DNA of 64,000 nt from Vibrio sp. D404a (GCF_030248535.1 NZ_JAHGAJ010000017.1:165477-229476), one strand, 5' to 3'; shown: positions 1 through 10,762, numbered from the stretch's first letter. The notes: generated by a model from the letters alone, not told the origin. Numbers and translations: made by a program.

Positions 1-1001
1 CTGCGATCGATGGTCACCGCTGACGTGTCCATCTCAACGCTTGATGACGTCGATGCAGCCGCAGAGCGTGTAGCACCCGCTGCGCCAGACTTTTCATCCG
101 CCTCAACCACACCCGTGCCGCCTTCAAGTAGCTCATTGAGCCATGACTTGAAGACTAACTGACCGTACAGTTTGATCAGCTCATCGGTATTCGGCGTCGC
201 TTTGATTAGAGATTCAGGTGTTTCTTCTAGTTCAACGTCGAGCTTGATGGTCGCGAGTTCGTAAGAAAGCTTGGCGTTATCTTCATTATCAATGAGCTTT
301 TTAGCCATGGTTTTTGAACCACGGAAACCCAGTGCTGCGATGTCATCAAGATTTTGGTATAGCTTTTCAATGCTACCAATGCCCTGAAGTAGTGCAGTCG
401 CTGTTTTATCACCGACACCCGGTACACCCGGAATGTTATCCACTTTATCGCCCATCAGAGCTAAGTAATCGATGATCAGCTCTGGCGGGATACCAAACTT
501 CTCAATAACACCTTCACGGTCCATTACCACATTGGTCATGGTGTTGATCAGCGTAACGTTATCGTCCACCAGTTGCGCCATATCTTTATCGCCAGTACTG
601 ATCAAAACAGGCATACCCGCTTTAGATGCTTGAGAGGCAAGCGTACCGATCACATCATCAGCTTCAACACCTGGGATAGAGATCAAAGGCAGGCCCATGG
701 CACGAATAACATTGTGCAGAGGCTCGATCTGACAGCGAAGATCATCCGGCATTGGCGGACGATTCGCTTTATATTCTGGATACATATCATCACGGAACGT
801 CTTGCCCTTCGCATCGAAGATCACCGCAATACGATCCGAAGCAAATTGACGCATCATGCTGCGCAACATGTTCACCACACCATAAACAGCATTGGTAGGA
901 ATATCACCATTACTCATGGTGCCCGGGTAAGCATGGAACGCGCGATATAGGTAAGAAGAGCCATCAATTAGAATCAATGGATTATCAGGAATACGAGCCA
1001 T
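1..1001 (-). CDS. polA: DNA polymerase I, N-terminal part (cut by window edge)
   Basis: DNA polymerase I acts in Okazaki-fragment maturation and repair. The gene runs leftward out of the window, so only about 333 N-terminal codons are present. They begin [20 protein letters not shown]. This part holds the 5'-3' exonuclease domain (about residues 5-260), with the acidic metal-site segments around GVEADD and STGDKD and the helix-3-turn-helix [18 protein letters not shown]. After it comes a Ser/Ala-rich linker leading to the proofreading-like domain. The reading frame is open to the edge. No strong Shine-Dalgarno is seen before the ATG. Upstream lies a pair of DnaA-box-like sequences. The family call is secure; the C-terminal half is outside the window. 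Confidence 0.97.
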   Translation of the reverse strand, partial: MARIPDNPLILIDGSSYLYRAFHAYPGTMSNGDIPTNAVYGVVNMLRSMMRQFASDRIAVIFDAKGKTFRDDMYPEYKANRPPMPDDLRCQIEPLHNVIRAMGLPLISIPGVEADDVIGTLASQASKAGMPVLISTGDKDMAQLVDDNVTLINTMTNVVMDREGVIEKFGIPPELIIDYLALMGDKVDNIPGVPGVGDKTATALLQGIGSIEKLYQNLDDIAALGFRGSKTMAKKLIDNEDNAKLSYELATIKLDVELEETPESLIKATPNTDELIKLYGQLVFKSWLNELLEGGTGVVEADEKSGAAGATRSAAASTSSSVEMDTSAVTIDR

Positions 1002-1155
1002 AGTGTTTGTGTATCCAGTAATAAGTACAGAAATGATGGAGTAAGAATGCCACGTATGGTGACGGGATTCCACGTTGTCGATCGGTAACCGTAGAATGGG
1101 TTGTGTTTGTTATAAACAGAATCTTGTTATTTTTTGCTCCACAAGCTGCCTCATC

Positions 1156-1188
1156 TGTGGATAACTCTGTTTATATTATTTATCCACC
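1156..1188. promoter_or_regulatory. pair of DnaA-box-like 9-mers upstream of polA
   Basis: TGTGGATAA at 1156-1164 is the reverse complement of the consensus DnaA box TTATCCACA. TTATCCACC at 1180-1188 is a one-mismatch box in the opposite orientation. They lie in the AT-rich leader about 155-190 bp upstream of the polA start. Binding by DnaA is inference only. Confidence 0.4.
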
Positions 1189-1375
1189 CTGTTGAGAAGT
1201 TGGTAAAATGAAACAAAAATACACCATAAACCATTGAAAATAAAAAATAAAAATAGAGATCGAACATATGATCGACGATCTTTTTTCGATCTTGCGTTGT
1301 GGAAAAGAATATTGATGAGGATTTATGCATGCACCTTTATGGTGCTAAATATGCATCTTGTTGAAATGGAGACAG

Positions 1376-1402
1376 AAAAAAAGCGACACCCGAGGATGTC
1401 GC
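1376..1402 (-). terminator. rho-independent terminator of ryhB
   Basis: On the minus strand an 8-bp stem (GCGACATC paired with GGTGTCGC, one G-T pair) with a short loop is followed directly by seven T residues. It forms the 3' end of the RyhB transcript. Confidence 0.85.
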
Positions 1403-1595
1403 CTAGCAAAAAGCGGTGAAGCTATTCAATTGAATACCACAGCTTAACCAAAAAGCTATAAATTACACTGGAAGCAATGTGAGCAATGTCGTGTCAAAAA
1501 GAACTTAGTATAAGTTCGCGAGAATTCTGTCGGTAACTCAGCGGAGCGCTCAGTTACTAAACATCCTTGTGAACATTTCCTCATTCCCTAAGACG
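1376..1595 (-). ncRNA. ryhB: RyhB, iron-responsive small RNA (long Vibrio form)
   Basis: RyhB is an Hfq-dependent sRNA made under iron starvation that represses mRNAs of iron-using proteins. The diagnostic core is at 1465-1494: the minus strand reads ACACGACATTGCTCACATTG followed by CTTCCAGTGT, which matches the enterobacterial RyhB pairing core. A -35 TTGACT and -10 TATTAT with 16-bp spacing (1602-1629) place the start near 1595. The terminator at 1376-1402 ends the transcript. The predicted length is about 220 nt, in line with the long RyhB known in Vibrio cholerae, which I recall sits in the same polA/hemB neighbourhood. Fur boxes overlap the promoter. The exact 5' end is inferred. Confidence 0.92.
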
Positions 1596-1600
1596 AAGTT

Positions 1601-1654
1601 AATAATAATGATTCTCATTTAATAGTCAACCACTAAATGATAATAAATCTCATT
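1601..1654 (-). promoter_or_regulatory. ryhB promoter with two Fur boxes
   Basis: On the minus strand AAATGAGAATCATTATTATT (1601-1620) lies between -35 TTGACT (1624-1629) and -10 TATTAT (1602-1607). A second box, AATGATAATAAATCTCATT on the plus strand (1636-1654), lies just upstream of the -35. Both resemble the Fur consensus GATAATGATAATCATTATC. Fur-Fe2+ bound here would block the polymerase, giving derepression when iron is scarce. The second box also sits just downstream of the GNAT gene, but the promoter points away from it. Confidence 0.8.
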
Positions 1655-1682
1655 TAATTGCTATTGTCATCGATTCTTCATC

Positions 1683-2117
1683 TTACATCTGCTTCACAAA
1701 GTGGAGTCTATTCTCTTTAATCTCTTCTTTTTCTTCAAAATTTTCTATCATGTAGCCGTTTCTCAACAGCAGTCTCAGCATCGAAGAAAATTGATTTCTA
1801 GACTTCACTTTTAGCTGTTTATAGCCCTGATCTCGTACCCATTGCTCTTGAACGTCCAATTGCAATTGAGCCACCCCTTTATTGCGTGCCAATGGAGACA
1901 CGCCACCAAACCAGCTGTAAAAGGTATGCTCATCCAATTGGTAGCCAATTTTAAATCCGAGTAGTTGCCCCTGCTCTTCTGCCACCAATACCAACTGCTT
2001 TTTACCCTGTAGGCGAGCAGAGAGAGACTCTACGCTCTCTTTATGGCTAAACTCATCAATCTGTTCAACCACGGTCACACACTCTTCTAGCGTGCCTTCG
2101 CGTACAATAACCGCCAT
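1683..2117 (-). CDS. GNAT-family N-acetyltransferase
   Basis: A protein of about 144 residues with a GCN5-related N-acetyltransferase fold. The central stretch GVSPLARNKGVAQLQLDVQE matches the acetyl-CoA-binding R/Q-x-x-G-x-A motif A, followed by the beta5-alpha4 region (QGYKQLKVKSRNQFSSMLRL). It may acetylate a small molecule or a protein; the substrate cannot be told. The ATG at 2117 is preferred to the GTG five codons upstream, because that GTG overlaps the GGGAGA ribosome-binding site. It lies between the hemB terminator and ryhB, so it is probably transcribed alone or by readthrough from hemB. Confidence 0.8.
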   Translation of the reverse strand: MAVIVREGTLEECVTVVEQIDEFSHKESVESLSARLQGKKQLVLVAEEQGQLLGFKIGYQLDEHTFYSWFGGVSPLARNKGVAQLQLDVQEQWVRDQGYKQLKVKSRNQFSSMLRLLLRNGYMIENFEEKEEIKENRLHFVKQM

Positions 2118-2140
2118 TTTTCTTTCTCCCACAAACGAAC

Positions 2141-2166
2141 AAAGGCCAGCTGTGTGGCTGGCCTTT
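2141..2166 (-). terminator. terminator after hemB
   Basis: A perfect 10-bp stem, AAAGGCCAGC and GCTGGCCTTT, around a TGTGTG loop, lies between the hemB stop and the GNAT start. The following T tract on the minus strand (TTTGTTCGTTTG) is imperfect, so some readthrough is likely. Confidence 0.7.
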
Positions 2167-2183
2167 ATAATTTATCTCAACAA

Positions 2184-3320
<1,137 letters not shown>

Positions 3321-3437
3321 CTAGCAGTAAAACCTAAAACCCCCATAAAAACCGGGATAAATGGCAAAAAATGACCTTCTCCTCACACTGCCGTATACTC
3401 AGGGCAACTCGACTTTTCAGCTTTTCAGGAACCCAAC

Positions 3438-4223
3438 ATGATCGACACTCATGCCCATATCTACGCCAGTGAATTTGATAACGACCGCGAGCAGGTCGTG
3501 CAACGCGCATTGGCTCAAGGGATTGATCGCATTCTACTGCCTAACATCGACCTCAATTCGATCGAGCCGATGCTGGCCACTGAGCGCCAGTTCCCAGAGG
3601 TATGCCGCTCAATGATGGGACTGCACCCTTGTTACGTGGATGGAAACATTGAGGAAACGCTCAAGACCATCCGTGCTTGGTTCGACAAACACAACTTTAT
3701 CGCGGTCGGTGAGATCGGCATCGACCTCTACTGGGATAAAACCTACAAAGCAGAACAAGAGTATGCCTTTGTCACTCAGCTTCAATGGGCTAAAGAGCTC
3801 GATTTACCTGTGGTGATCCATACTCGTGATTCCATTGAAGAAACATTGGCACTATTGAAGCAAGAGCAAGATGGCAGCCTACACGGTGTGTTCCACTGTT
3901 TTGGTAGCAGCCTTGAAGAGGCTCAAGCGATCAATGCGCTTGGTTTCCACCTTGGATTAGGCGGTGTTTCGACCTTTAAGAACTCTGGTATGGATAAGGT
4001 TATTCCACACCTAGATATGGATTTGGTGATCCTAGAAACAGACTGCCCGTACCTAGCACCAACCCCAAATCGAGGCAAGCGTAATGAGCCAGCTTACACT
4101 GAGCTTGTCGCAAAACGAATTGCCGAGTTGCGAGGTATTACAATCGAAGAAGTCGATGCGATCACAACCCGAAATGCCGAACAGCTGTTTAAATTACAGC
4201 CAATCGTACCATTAAATAATTGA
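3438..4223 (+). CDS. tatD: TatD-family metal-dependent hydrolase
   Basis: A TIM-barrel amidohydrolase of 261 residues. Relatives are Mg-dependent DNases or D-aminoacyl-tRNA deacylase-like quality-control enzymes. Visible metal ligands: DTHAH at residues 3-7, GEIGIDLYW, VVIHTRDS, HCFGSS and ETDCPYLAP. The last two match the TatD signature. It stands next to and divergent from hemB, and its 3' end faces the tatABC genes, consistent with the tat-associated member, although the YcfH/YjjV paralogues have the same architecture. The start is an ATG behind CAGGAACCCAAC. Confidence 0.85.
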   Translation: MIDTHAHIYASEFDNDREQVVQRALAQGIDRILLPNIDLNSIEPMLATERQFPEVCRSMMGLHPCYVDGNIEETLKTIRAWFDKHNFIAVGEIGIDLYWDKTYKAEQEYAFVTQLQWAKELDLPVVIHTRDSIEETLALLKQEQDGSLHGVFHCFGSSLEEAQAINALGFHLGLGGVSTFKNSGMDKVIPHLDMDLVILETDCPYLAPTPNRGKRNEPAYTELVAKRIAELRGITIEEVDAITTRNAEQLFKLQPIVPLNN

Positions 4224-4301
4224 TATAAAGTTACAATTTCAGTTTGAGTTAGAAGCTCAATCGGTCTAATATCAACCTCCTGCATATGGAGGTAGTTGAT
4301 T

Positions 4302-4418
4302 ATGTGTGACCATTCACAGCACTTACAACGTCAACATCGAACCTTTTGGCATAAACTCATTGGTATAAAAGAGATTTATATCTGTCAGAACTGTGGCTAC
4401 GTGTTAAAAATTCGATAA
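4302..4418 (+). CDS. 38-residue CxxC microprotein
   Basis: A very short gene starting MCDHSQHLQRQHRTFWHKLI and ending with a zinc-ribbon-like knuckle, CQNCGY, then a basic tail. It has a strong ribosome-binding site GGAGG at 4288-4292, nine bases before the ATG, and is closed by an excellent terminator at 4431-4456. Cys2/His4 in CDH plus the CxxC pair could form one zinc site. I do not recognise the family and assign no function. Good translation signals and the tight terminator argue for a real gene. It follows tatD by 78 bp and may be co-transcribed with it. Confidence 0.6.
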   Translation: MCDHSQHLQRQHRTFWHKLIGIKEIYICQNCGYVLKIR

Positions 4419-4430
4419 TTATAAAAACGA

Positions 4431-4456
4431 AAAAGCGGCCTCTGGGCCGCTTTTTT
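4431..4456. terminator. bidirectional terminator between microprotein gene and tatC
   Basis: GCGGCC-TCTG-GGCCGC stem flanked by A tract and T tract on both sides. It serves the rightward tatD/microprotein unit and probably the leftward tat operon as well. Confidence 0.85.
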
Positions 4457-4505
4457 GCTGTTTAATCATACGATTGGATGAGAATAAGTGAATTGCGTGA
4501 AAAGC

Positions 4506-5252
4506 TCACGACTCCACTTCATCTTCCTCGTCTTTGCGTACGTAGAAGCGAGCAAAGAATAACCCCACCTCAAACAGAATACACATTGGAATCGCCAGCA
4601 GCGTCTGTGAAATCATATCCGGTGGCGTCAGCATCATACCGATAACGAACGCACCCACCACGATGTAAGGACGCTTCTCAGCCAGCGACTTTGGATTGGT
4701 CGCTCCAGTCCAACACAACAAGATGATGGCAACCGGTACCTCAAAGGCGATACCAAACGCCAAGAACAGCGCCAGTACAAAGTCTAGATAGCTCGAAATA
4801 TCCGTCGCGAACTCTACCTGCCCTAATGAGATGGTGGTAAAGAAGGTAAACACCAGTGGGAATACCACGAAGTACGCAAAGGCAACACCGCAGTAAAACA
4901 GCAGTGAGCTCGATGCCATCAATGGCATGATCAAGCGCTTCTCATGCTTGTATAAGCCCGGAGCCACAAAGGCCCACACTTGATACAAGATAAACGGTAC
5001 TGCGACAAAAATAGAGGCAACGAGGGTCAGCTTCAACGGCGTAAAGAACGGTGAAGCCACATCGGTTGCGATCATGGTAGCCCCTTCAGGTAGGCGATCT
5101 ACCAGAGGAGCCGAGACAAACTCATAGATGTCATTGGCAAAATAAATCAGCCCTAGGAACACCACCACCACAGCCACAATGGCTCTCAATAGGCGGTTGC
5201 GCAGTTCTAGTAAGTGACTGATTAAAGGCTGTGTCTGCTCAGTCGAAGACAT
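4506..5252 (-). CDS. tatC: Sec-independent protein translocase subunit TatC
   Basis: TatC is the multi-spanning inner-membrane receptor that recognises twin-arginine signal peptides. The 248-residue protein carries the hallmark N-terminal [14 protein letters not shown] and six predicted membrane segments, with the conserved FxxPL-type periplasmic region ([10 protein letters not shown]). It ends in an acidic tail DEEDEVES. It is the last gene of the leftward tatABC unit. AGAGG precedes the ATG. An 84-bp gap separates it from tatB. Confidence 0.97.
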   Translation of the reverse strand: MSSTEQTQPLISHLLELRNRLLRAIVAVVVVFLGLIYFANDIYEFVSAPLVDRLPEGATMIATDVASPFFTPLKLTLVASIFVAVPFILYQVWAFVAPGLYKHEKRLIMPLMASSSLLFYCGVAFAYFVVFPLVFTFFTTISLGQVEFATDISSYLDFVLALFLAFGIAFEVPVAIILLCWTGATNPKSLAEKRPYIVVGAFVIGMMLTPPDMISQTLLAIPMCILFEVGLFFARFYVRKDEEDEVES

Positions 5253-5336
5253 GTCTAACCTCTTAATAAGGACGATCGAAAAGGAGCCGCACGCATACTT
5301 ATTGGTTCAAGTACTTCGCGACTCCTCCTTGCGAGA

Positions 5337-5744
5337 CTATTCGGCTTTCTTATCTGGCGTAGCTGATGCCTCACTGTTGATCTGAATTGATTCATGATCC
5401 GCAGTCTCAGTGTGACTCGTTTGAGCCTCACTTGGCTTATCAGACTCAGGCTTAGCGTACGGACGTTGAACTTCTGCAGCAGCCTGCTTCAATTCATCCA
5501 CCGACTTTTTCAGCTCAGGAGAAAGATCTTCCATCCCCATTTGCTCAGCCTTACGCAGGTTCTCTTGCAGTTCTTGAACCTTAAGTTCATGTGAAAGTTC
5601 ATCTTTCACACTGTTCGCCATGCTCTTCGCCGATCCAATAAACTTGGAGACACTACGAATCGCCACAGGCAAACGCTCAGGCCCTAAAACAACTAACCCG
5701 ACGACAGATATTAATACCAGTTCCCAAAAACCGATATCAAACAC
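5337..5744 (-). CDS. tatB: Sec-independent protein translocase subunit TatB
   Basis: TatB pairs with TatC in signal-peptide recognition. The 135-residue protein has a short N-terminal membrane helix ([20 protein letters not shown]), the conserved GPERLP hinge, an amphipathic helix and a charged, low-complexity C-terminal tail (about residues 90-135). Translation starts at a GTG three bases after the tatA stop, so coupling is likely. The order tatA-tatB-tatC is the usual one. Confidence 0.96.
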   Translation of the reverse strand: MFDIGFWELVLISVVGLVVLGPERLPVAIRSVSKFIGSAKSMANSVKDELSHELKVQELQENLRKAEQMGMEDLSPELKKSVDELKQAAAEVQRPYAKPESDKPSEAQTSHTETADHESIQINSEASATPDKKAE

Positions 5745-5747
5745 GAC

Positions 5748-5984
5748 TTACGCCTGCTCTTTGTCTTTCTTAGTTTCAGCAGTTGCGTCAGTCTTCTGCT
5801 GTTCAATGTTTTTTTGTTCAAAGTCTGCATCTTTCTTTGCAGGCTCTTCATCATTCATTGCTTTCTTGAAGCCTTTTACTGCTGAACCTAGGTCACCACC
5901 CATACCGCGTAGTTTCTTCGTTCCAAACAGCAAGATTACGATTACAGCAATGATTAGAAGTTGCCAAATACTGATTCCACCCAT
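5748..5984 (-). CDS. tatA: Sec-independent protein translocase subunit TatA
   Basis: TatA oligomerises to form the transport channel. The protein has about 78 residues: a membrane helix ([20 protein letters not shown]), the FGTKKLRG hinge, an amphipathic helix ([15 protein letters not shown]) and an acidic, lysine-rich tail. The second of two in-frame ATGs (5984) is chosen, because GAGG lies nine bases before it but only three before the first. That also gives the family-typical MGGISIW start. It is the first gene of the tat unit, 46 bp after ubiB. Confidence 0.96.
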   Translation of the reverse strand: MGGISIWQLLIIAVIVILLFGTKKLRGMGGDLGSAVKGFKKAMNDEEPAKKDADFEQKNIEQQKTDATAETKKDKEQA

Positions 5985-6036
5985 TGTCATTGTCCTCGGG
6001 TCTGTCTACAAAAAAATTATTAAGGAAGTCTACCGC

Positions 6037-7671
6037 TTAACGACGGTAAGCTCGCCAACTTAGCAGCCAAAATGTGACACCTGCGATGCCACAGCCCATA
6101 GATAGCTGCTGGTAAGGGCTTGAAACTAATATTGCGGAGCATACGACTAAAGTTGCTCCAACGCCAAACAAAAATTTACCCGTTGCTTGCTGACGCTTAC
6201 TTTCTCTATAGCCTTGATAAAGCTGATCCATTCGTTGGTTCATCGCTTTACCTTGGCGCAAACTGTCATAAAGCAGCTCCGGCAGTTCTGGCAGCTTCTC
6301 TGCCCAGAAAGGCGCGCGGTCTTTCACCGCATTGATCACCGCTTGCGGACCAACTTGGTTCATCATCCAAGTTTCAAGGAAAGGCTTCGCCGTCTCCCAC
6401 AGATCCAGCTGCGGATAGAGCTGACGCCCTAACCCTTCAATGTACAACAAGGTCTTTTGAAGAAGGACCAGCTGTGGCTGAACCTCCATATTAAAACGCC
6501 TTGCCGTATTAAATAAGTTTAGCAACACATGGCCAAACGAGATCTCACCCAATGGTTTGGCGAAGATCGGCTCACACACCATGCGAATCGCAAATTCAAA
6601 ATCATCGACGTTGGTGTCATGCGGTACCCAACCAGAATCGACGTGCAGCTCTGCCACTTTACGATAATCTCGGTTGAAGAAAGCCAACAAGTTTTCCGCC
6701 AAGTAACGCTTATCTTCGCTATTGAGCGTACCAACAATGCCGCAATCAAGACCAATCCACTGCGGGTTGTCTGGATTCTCTGGGTTTACGAATACGTTGC
6801 CCGGATGCATGTCCGCATGGAAAAAACTGTCACGAAACACCTGAGTGAAGAACACTGAAACACCACGTTCAGCCAGCAGCTTCATATTAGTGCCATTGGC
6901 TTCTAGCATCGGAATGTCCGACACCTGAATACCGTAGATGCGTTCAGAGACCATCAAGGTTTCACTGCTCAGATCCGGGAGTACCTCCGGAACATACAGC
7001 TCTTCACTGCCTTCGAAATTGCGTCGTAGCTGAATCGCGTTTGCGGCTTCACGGCGTAAGTCGAGTTCATCGAGCAGCGTCTTTTCGTACTCTTTGACCA
7101 CTTCAACAGGTTTCAAACGACGTGCTTCAGGAAGCGACTTGGCGACTATACGCGCCATTCGGTGCATCAGTTTTAGATCTGCATCAATCACAGAGCGAAT
7201 ATCAGGGCGAATTACCTTAAGTACCACCTCTCGACCCGAATCTTTCAGTTTTGCCGTATGCACCTGTGCAATCGAAGCCGATGCCAGTGGCTTAATATCA
7301 AAGTCGGTAAACCAGTTATCTAAACTGCCGCCTAGCGCCTTCTCCATATCGCGCTTCGCCAACTCGCCGTCAAACGGGGCAACTTGGTCTTGCAGCAAAG
7401 CTAACTGATCGGCAATGTGCGGAGGAAACAGATCGCGACGCGTCGACATCATCTGACCAAACTTGATCCACACAGGGCCCAACTCTTGCAGTGCAAGGCG
7501 CAGACGATGACCGAGTTCCTTATCTTGATGACGATTTTTAAGCCAAAACAGTGACTTTCGAGCCAACAATGGCGCTTTAGTCAATTGGTGCTCTGGCATT
7601 AATTCATCAAGGCCATACTCCAACTGTACCTTGATAATGTGATAAAGACGTTTCAGTTCTGCCGGCGTCAT
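6037..7671 (-). CDS. ubiB: UbiB, ubiquinone biosynthesis atypical kinase/ATPase
   Basis: UbiB belongs to the ABC1/ADCK/UbiB family and is required for aerobic ubiquinone synthesis, probably by helping to extract lipid intermediates from the membrane. It is 544 residues long, a typical length. The KxGQ motif ([16 protein letters not shown]) replaces a normal kinase loop; [17 protein letters not shown] and [10 protein letters not shown] give the nucleotide and catalytic regions. The C-terminus has two hydrophobic segments (about residues 500-540). The ATG overlaps the ubiJ stop as ATGA, so the two are coupled. Confidence 0.97.
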   Translation of the reverse strand: MTPAELKRLYHIIKVQLEYGLDELMPEHQLTKAPLLARKSLFWLKNRHQDKELGHRLRLALQELGPVWIKFGQMMSTRRDLFPPHIADQLALLQDQVAPFDGELAKRDMEKALGGSLDNWFTDFDIKPLASASIAQVHTAKLKDSGREVVLKVIRPDIRSVIDADLKLMHRMARIVAKSLPEARRLKPVEVVKEYEKTLLDELDLRREAANAIQLRRNFEGSEELYVPEVLPDLSSETLMVSERIYGIQVSDIPMLEANGTNMKLLAERGVSVFFTQVFRDSFFHADMHPGNVFVNPENPDNPQWIGLDCGIVGTLNSEDKRYLAENLLAFFNRDYRKVAELHVDSGWVPHDTNVDDFEFAIRMVCEPIFAKPLGEISFGHVLLNLFNTARRFNMEVQPQLVLLQKTLLYIEGLGRQLYPQLDLWETAKPFLETWMMNQVGPQAVINAVKDRAPFWAEKLPELPELLYDSLRQGKAMNQRMDQLYQGYRESKRQQATGKFLFGVGATLVVCSAILVSSPYQQLSMGCGIAGVTFWLLSWRAYRR

Positions 7672-8273
7672 GCTTTCTCCAGTAGAGTATTCAGCTTGGC
7701 CTCAAGGCGCGCTGTGGCACTTTTTACGTCATCAACCTGATCACAGAAGTGCGCAATCTCTAGCGGTGCTGGTGCGATCTTCCACTCTTCCGTTAGTACC
7801 TGCGCAAAGTGGTTCTGGTGCTTATTGGCTTGCGAAGCGACAAAACCGCCGACATTCTTAACGCCCTGTACCAGCGTATGGGCCACTACATCACCCGTCA
7901 CACGAGACAGCCACTCTTCGATATCCGGCTTACAGTCAGTCATTAACTGAGCAAACTTCTGAGCCAACTGAATATCGCCTTCTAGAATCAGTTTGTCTTG
8001 CTTGATCAGCTTGGTGATATTGGATTGCTCACGCAACTCAGGGAGAACCGAGAGATTCAAAGAGAGGTAACAATCAGGCTGCCCTTCGTAATCGGCTAAT
8101 ACGTCGATCTGTTGGCTAAACACAAACGTCAGTGTTTTGTTGAGCTCTTTGAGATTCACTTGAATGATCTGGCCCTTTAAACGCGATAAACGACGAACCA
8201 GATCTGGGTCGTCGTTTACTAGGGTGTTCAAAGAGGTTTCAATAACCGCAGTTACTAGTGGGTCAAATGGCAT
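7668..8273 (-). CDS. ubiJ: UbiJ, ubiquinone biosynthesis accessory factor (SCP2 domain)
   Basis: UbiJ binds hydrophobic ubiquinone intermediates and scaffolds the cytoplasmic Ubi metabolon. The N-terminal half is an SCP2-type lipid-binding domain ([20 protein letters not shown], then a beta/alpha region to about residue 110); the C-terminal end is a heptad-like helix ([20 protein letters not shown]). The ATG at 8273 is preferred over an upstream start because AAGGA lies six bases before it. It sits between ubiE and ubiB, exactly as in Escherichia coli. Confidence 0.93.
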   Translation of the reverse strand: MPFDPLVTAVIETSLNTLVNDDPDLVRRLSRLKGQIIQVNLKELNKTLTFVFSQQIDVLADYEGQPDCYLSLNLSVLPELREQSNITKLIKQDKLILEGDIQLAQKFAQLMTDCKPDIEEWLSRVTGDVVAHTLVQGVKNVGGFVASQANKHQNHFAQVLTEEWKIAPAPLEIAHFCDQVDDVKSATARLEAKLNTLLEKA

Positions 8274-8294
8274 GACTGTCCTTACCTTTGAAAA

Positions 8295-8316
8295 CGGATA
8301 GGTCACCGCCTATCCG
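8295..8316. repeat. hairpin between ubiE and ubiJ
   Basis: CGGATAGG and CCTATCCG form an 8-bp stem around TCACCG, immediately upstream of ubiJ. There is no T tract on either strand, so it is more likely an RNA-processing or stability element than a terminator. Confidence 0.4.
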
Positions 8317-8384
8317 AGTATCATTATTGTTGCCTATTTGGCGTGTTCTTTTGTACTTATCGCTGCTCGAGCGTGATAACAAGC

Positions 8385-9164
8385 TTAGAACTTGTATCCA
8401 CGGTGCAGCGCCACAATCCCGCCAGTCAGATTGTAGTACTTAGTGTTTTCGAAACCGGCTTCTTGCATCATACCTTCCAGAGTCTCTTGGTCTGGGTGCA
8501 TACGAATAGATTCCGCAAGGTAACGGTAGCTGTCTGCATCATTCGCGATGATTTCACCCATTTTTGGCAATAGGTGGAATGAGTAGGCGTCGTACACTTT
8601 TGAAAGTGGCTCAAGTACTGGCTTAGAAAACTCCAATACCAACAGACGACCGCCCGGCTTCAATACGCGGAACATTGAGCGCAGTGCTTTATCCTTATCG
8701 GTTACATTACGTAGACAGAAGCTGATGGTGATGCAATCGAAGTAGTTGTCTGGGAATGGCAGTTCTTCTGCGTTCGCTTGAACATAATGAACGTTACCTA
8801 CGATACCGCTATCACGCAGCTTGTCGCGGCCAACATTCAGCATTGAATTGTTGATATCCGCTAATACGACATGACCGTTTTCACCGACAATGCGCGAGAA
8901 TTTTGCGGTTAGGTCGCCAGTACCGCCACCAAGGTCAAGAATGCGTTGACCAGGGCGAACGCCACTGCAATCAATAGTGAAGCGCTTCCATAGACGGTGA
9001 ACACCACCCGACATCAGGTCATTCATAATGTCGTATTTAGCGGCTACAGAGTGAAAAACCTCTGCAACTTTCGCAACTTTCTCGTCTTTTGCGACTGTTT
9101 CAAAACCAAAGTGTGTGGTTTCTGATTCTACTGCTGTATTTGTTTGCACACTGGTGTCCGTCAT
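8385..9164 (-). CDS. ubiE: UbiE, demethylmenaquinone/ubiquinone C-methyltransferase
   Basis: UbiE is the SAM-dependent C-methyltransferase of both ubiquinone and menaquinone synthesis. The 259-residue protein carries motif [13 protein letters not shown] (about residues 75-86), ADINNSML, the family block [20 protein letters not shown] and the C-terminal [15 protein letters not shown]. The N-terminus is about ten residues longer than the E. coli protein. It is transcribed leftward with ubiJ-ubiB-tat downstream. Confidence 0.97.
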   Translation of the reverse strand: MTDTSVQTNTAVESETTHFGFETVAKDEKVAKVAEVFHSVAAKYDIMNDLMSGGVHRLWKRFTIDCSGVRPGQRILDLGGGTGDLTAKFSRIVGENGHVVLADINNSMLNVGRDKLRDSGIVGNVHYVQANAEELPFPDNYFDCITISFCLRNVTDKDKALRSMFRVLKPGGRLLVLEFSKPVLEPLSKVYDAYSFHLLPKMGEIIANDADSYRYLAESIRMHPDQETLEGMMQEAGFENTKYYNLTGGIVALHRGYKF

Positions 9165-9229
9165 GCTGTTCTCTACCCTGGTAAGTCCTCAACGGCAGCG
9201 CAATAAGCCTTTGGGCGCGCTGCGGTCGA

Positions 9230-10762
9230 TTAGTTTACTTTATCCTCAGCAGGTTGTCTTTCTACTAACGAGGCATTTTCTGAAAAAGCGTCGTTTTGCG
9301 CGAGCTCTGTCAAGCTCACCGCGATCGGCTTTTTCACTTCTACCCCTAACTGCTTGAAGCTCTCTGCTTGACGAATCACGTTGCCACGGCCAGTTGCCAA
9401 CTTATTCATCGCCCCTTGGTAGTTCTGGTTGGCTTTATCTAACGCTCCACCAAGGCCTTCCATATCATCTACGAACAAGCGCAGCTTATCGTACAATTTA
9501 CTTGCACGTTCAGCGATGATTTGCGCGTTTTGGTTCTGACGCTCATTACGCCACAGGTTATCAATGGTACGCAGCGCCACGAGCAGAGTGGTTGGGCTCA
9601 CCAAAATAATGTTCTGCTCCATCGCATCTTTAACAAGGCTTGGATCGGCCTGAATCGCTACTTGGAATGCAGGCTCAACGGGAATAAACATCAATACATA
9701 GTCGAGGCTCTGAATGCCTTTCAGTTGATGGTAATCCTTCTGGCTCAAGCCTTTAATATGTGCGCGCAGTGACACTAGGTGGTCACGCAGTGCCACATCA
9801 CGCTCAGCATCAGTTTCTGCATTGAAGTAACGCTCATAAGCCACCAAGGCCATTTTCGAATCGACCACCACTTGTTTGTCTTGAGGTAAGTGAACAATCA
9901 CATCCGGTTGATAACGCTTGCCGGCTTCATTCTGCAAGTTAACCTGAGTTTGGTATTCGTGTCCTTCACGCAGACCAGACTCGGCCAATACGCGCGCCAG
10001 TACCACTTCACCCCAGTTACCTTGCTGCTTGTTATCACCCTTGAGGGCTTGGGTTAGGTTCACCGCTTCACGAGTCATGCTTTCATTCAAGCGCTGTAGG
10101 TTTTTCAGCTCATGAACTAGGGTATGGCGCTCTTTTGCTTCTTGGCTAAAGCTGTCGTTAACCTGCCTCTTAAAACCTTCAAGCTGCTCTTTGAGTGGTG
10201 AAAGCAGCCCTTCAAGACTCTGTCTGTTTTGCTGATCGACCTTGGCGGTTTTCGCTTCAAACAACTGGTTCGCGAGGTGCTCAAATTGCTGCTTTAGGCG
10301 CGTCTCTGCTTGTTCTAGCAATTGCAGCTTCTCGTGATTGGCGAGGTTCTCTTGATCATGACGCGCTTCTTGCTCACGCAGTTCGGCTTCAAGCTCCGAT
10401 TTCTGATCTTTGAGCGTGTTTATCTCATCGAAATATTGCTGACGCTCTTGTTTAACCGCCTCGAAATAGCGCAGCTTTTCCATCGCCGCCATCACCTTGC
10501 CGTGGGCTTGCTTGAGCTCAAATGCAGCTTTGTCGCGCTCATCATCGAGTTCATCAAGCTCTTGCTGGGCTTCAGCAAGGGAGGCTTTCAATTGCGACGT
10601 TTGTGATTCATGCAACTGACGGTCAGATTCCAACTGCTGCTCCAAAAGCTGCTGCTGAAAAGAGAGTTTCTGTTTGATCCACCAACCGACAAGGCTACCG
10701 CTGATAACCGCTGTAGAGGCGGCGGCGATAAGGGTGGTTTGATGCTCGATAATCCATTGCAT
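9230..10762 (-). CDS. rmuC: RmuC-family DNA recombination limiting protein
   Basis: RmuC limits rearrangement at inverted repeats. It is a predicted membrane-anchored protein with a nuclease-like PD-(D/E)xK core. The 510 residues comprise an N-terminal membrane helix (about 10-28), a long coiled coil (about 30-190, rich in Gln, Glu and Leu) and the RmuC domain (about 190-470), with GNWGEVVLARVLAESGLREG and DVIVHLPQDKQVVVDSKMAL. It lies directly upstream of ubiE, as in other gammaproteobacteria. Confidence 0.94.
   Translation of the reverse strand: MQWIIEHQTTLIAAASTAVISGSLVGWWIKQKLSFQQQLLEQQLESDRQLHESQTSQLKASLAEAQQELDELDDERDKAAFELKQAHGKVMAAMEKLRYFEAVKQERQQYFDEINTLKDQKSELEAELREQEARHDQENLANHEKLQLLEQAETRLKQQFEHLANQLFEAKTAKVDQQNRQSLEGLLSPLKEQLEGFKRQVNDSFSQEAKERHTLVHELKNLQRLNESMTREAVNLTQALKGDNKQQGNWGEVVLARVLAESGLREGHEYQTQVNLQNEAGKRYQPDVIVHLPQDKQVVVDSKMALVAYERYFNAETDAERDVALRDHLVSLRAHIKGLSQKDYHQLKGIQSLDYVLMFIPVEPAFQVAIQADPSLVKDAMEQNIILVSPTTLLVALRTIDNLWRNERQNQNAQIIAERASKLYDKLRLFVDDMEGLGGALDKANQNYQGAMNKLATGRGNVIRQAESFKQLGVEVKKPIAVSLTELAQNDAFSENASLVERQPAEDKVN

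Noticed and set aside
573..950. 125-codon open frame on the plus strand
   Set aside because: It lies entirely antisense to the polA exonuclease domain, which is well conserved.
1234..1419. 61-codon open frame on the plus strand
   Set aside because: It overlaps the ryhB 3' region, has no ribosome-binding site and a composition unlike a protein.
5620..6063. 147-codon open frame antisense to tatA and tatB
   Set aside because: Shadow of two well-identified genes with no translation signals of its own.
7668..8273. possible esrE-type small RNA inside ubiJ
   Set aside because: E. coli carries such an RNA in the 3' part of ubiJ, but no promoter or terminator supports it here.
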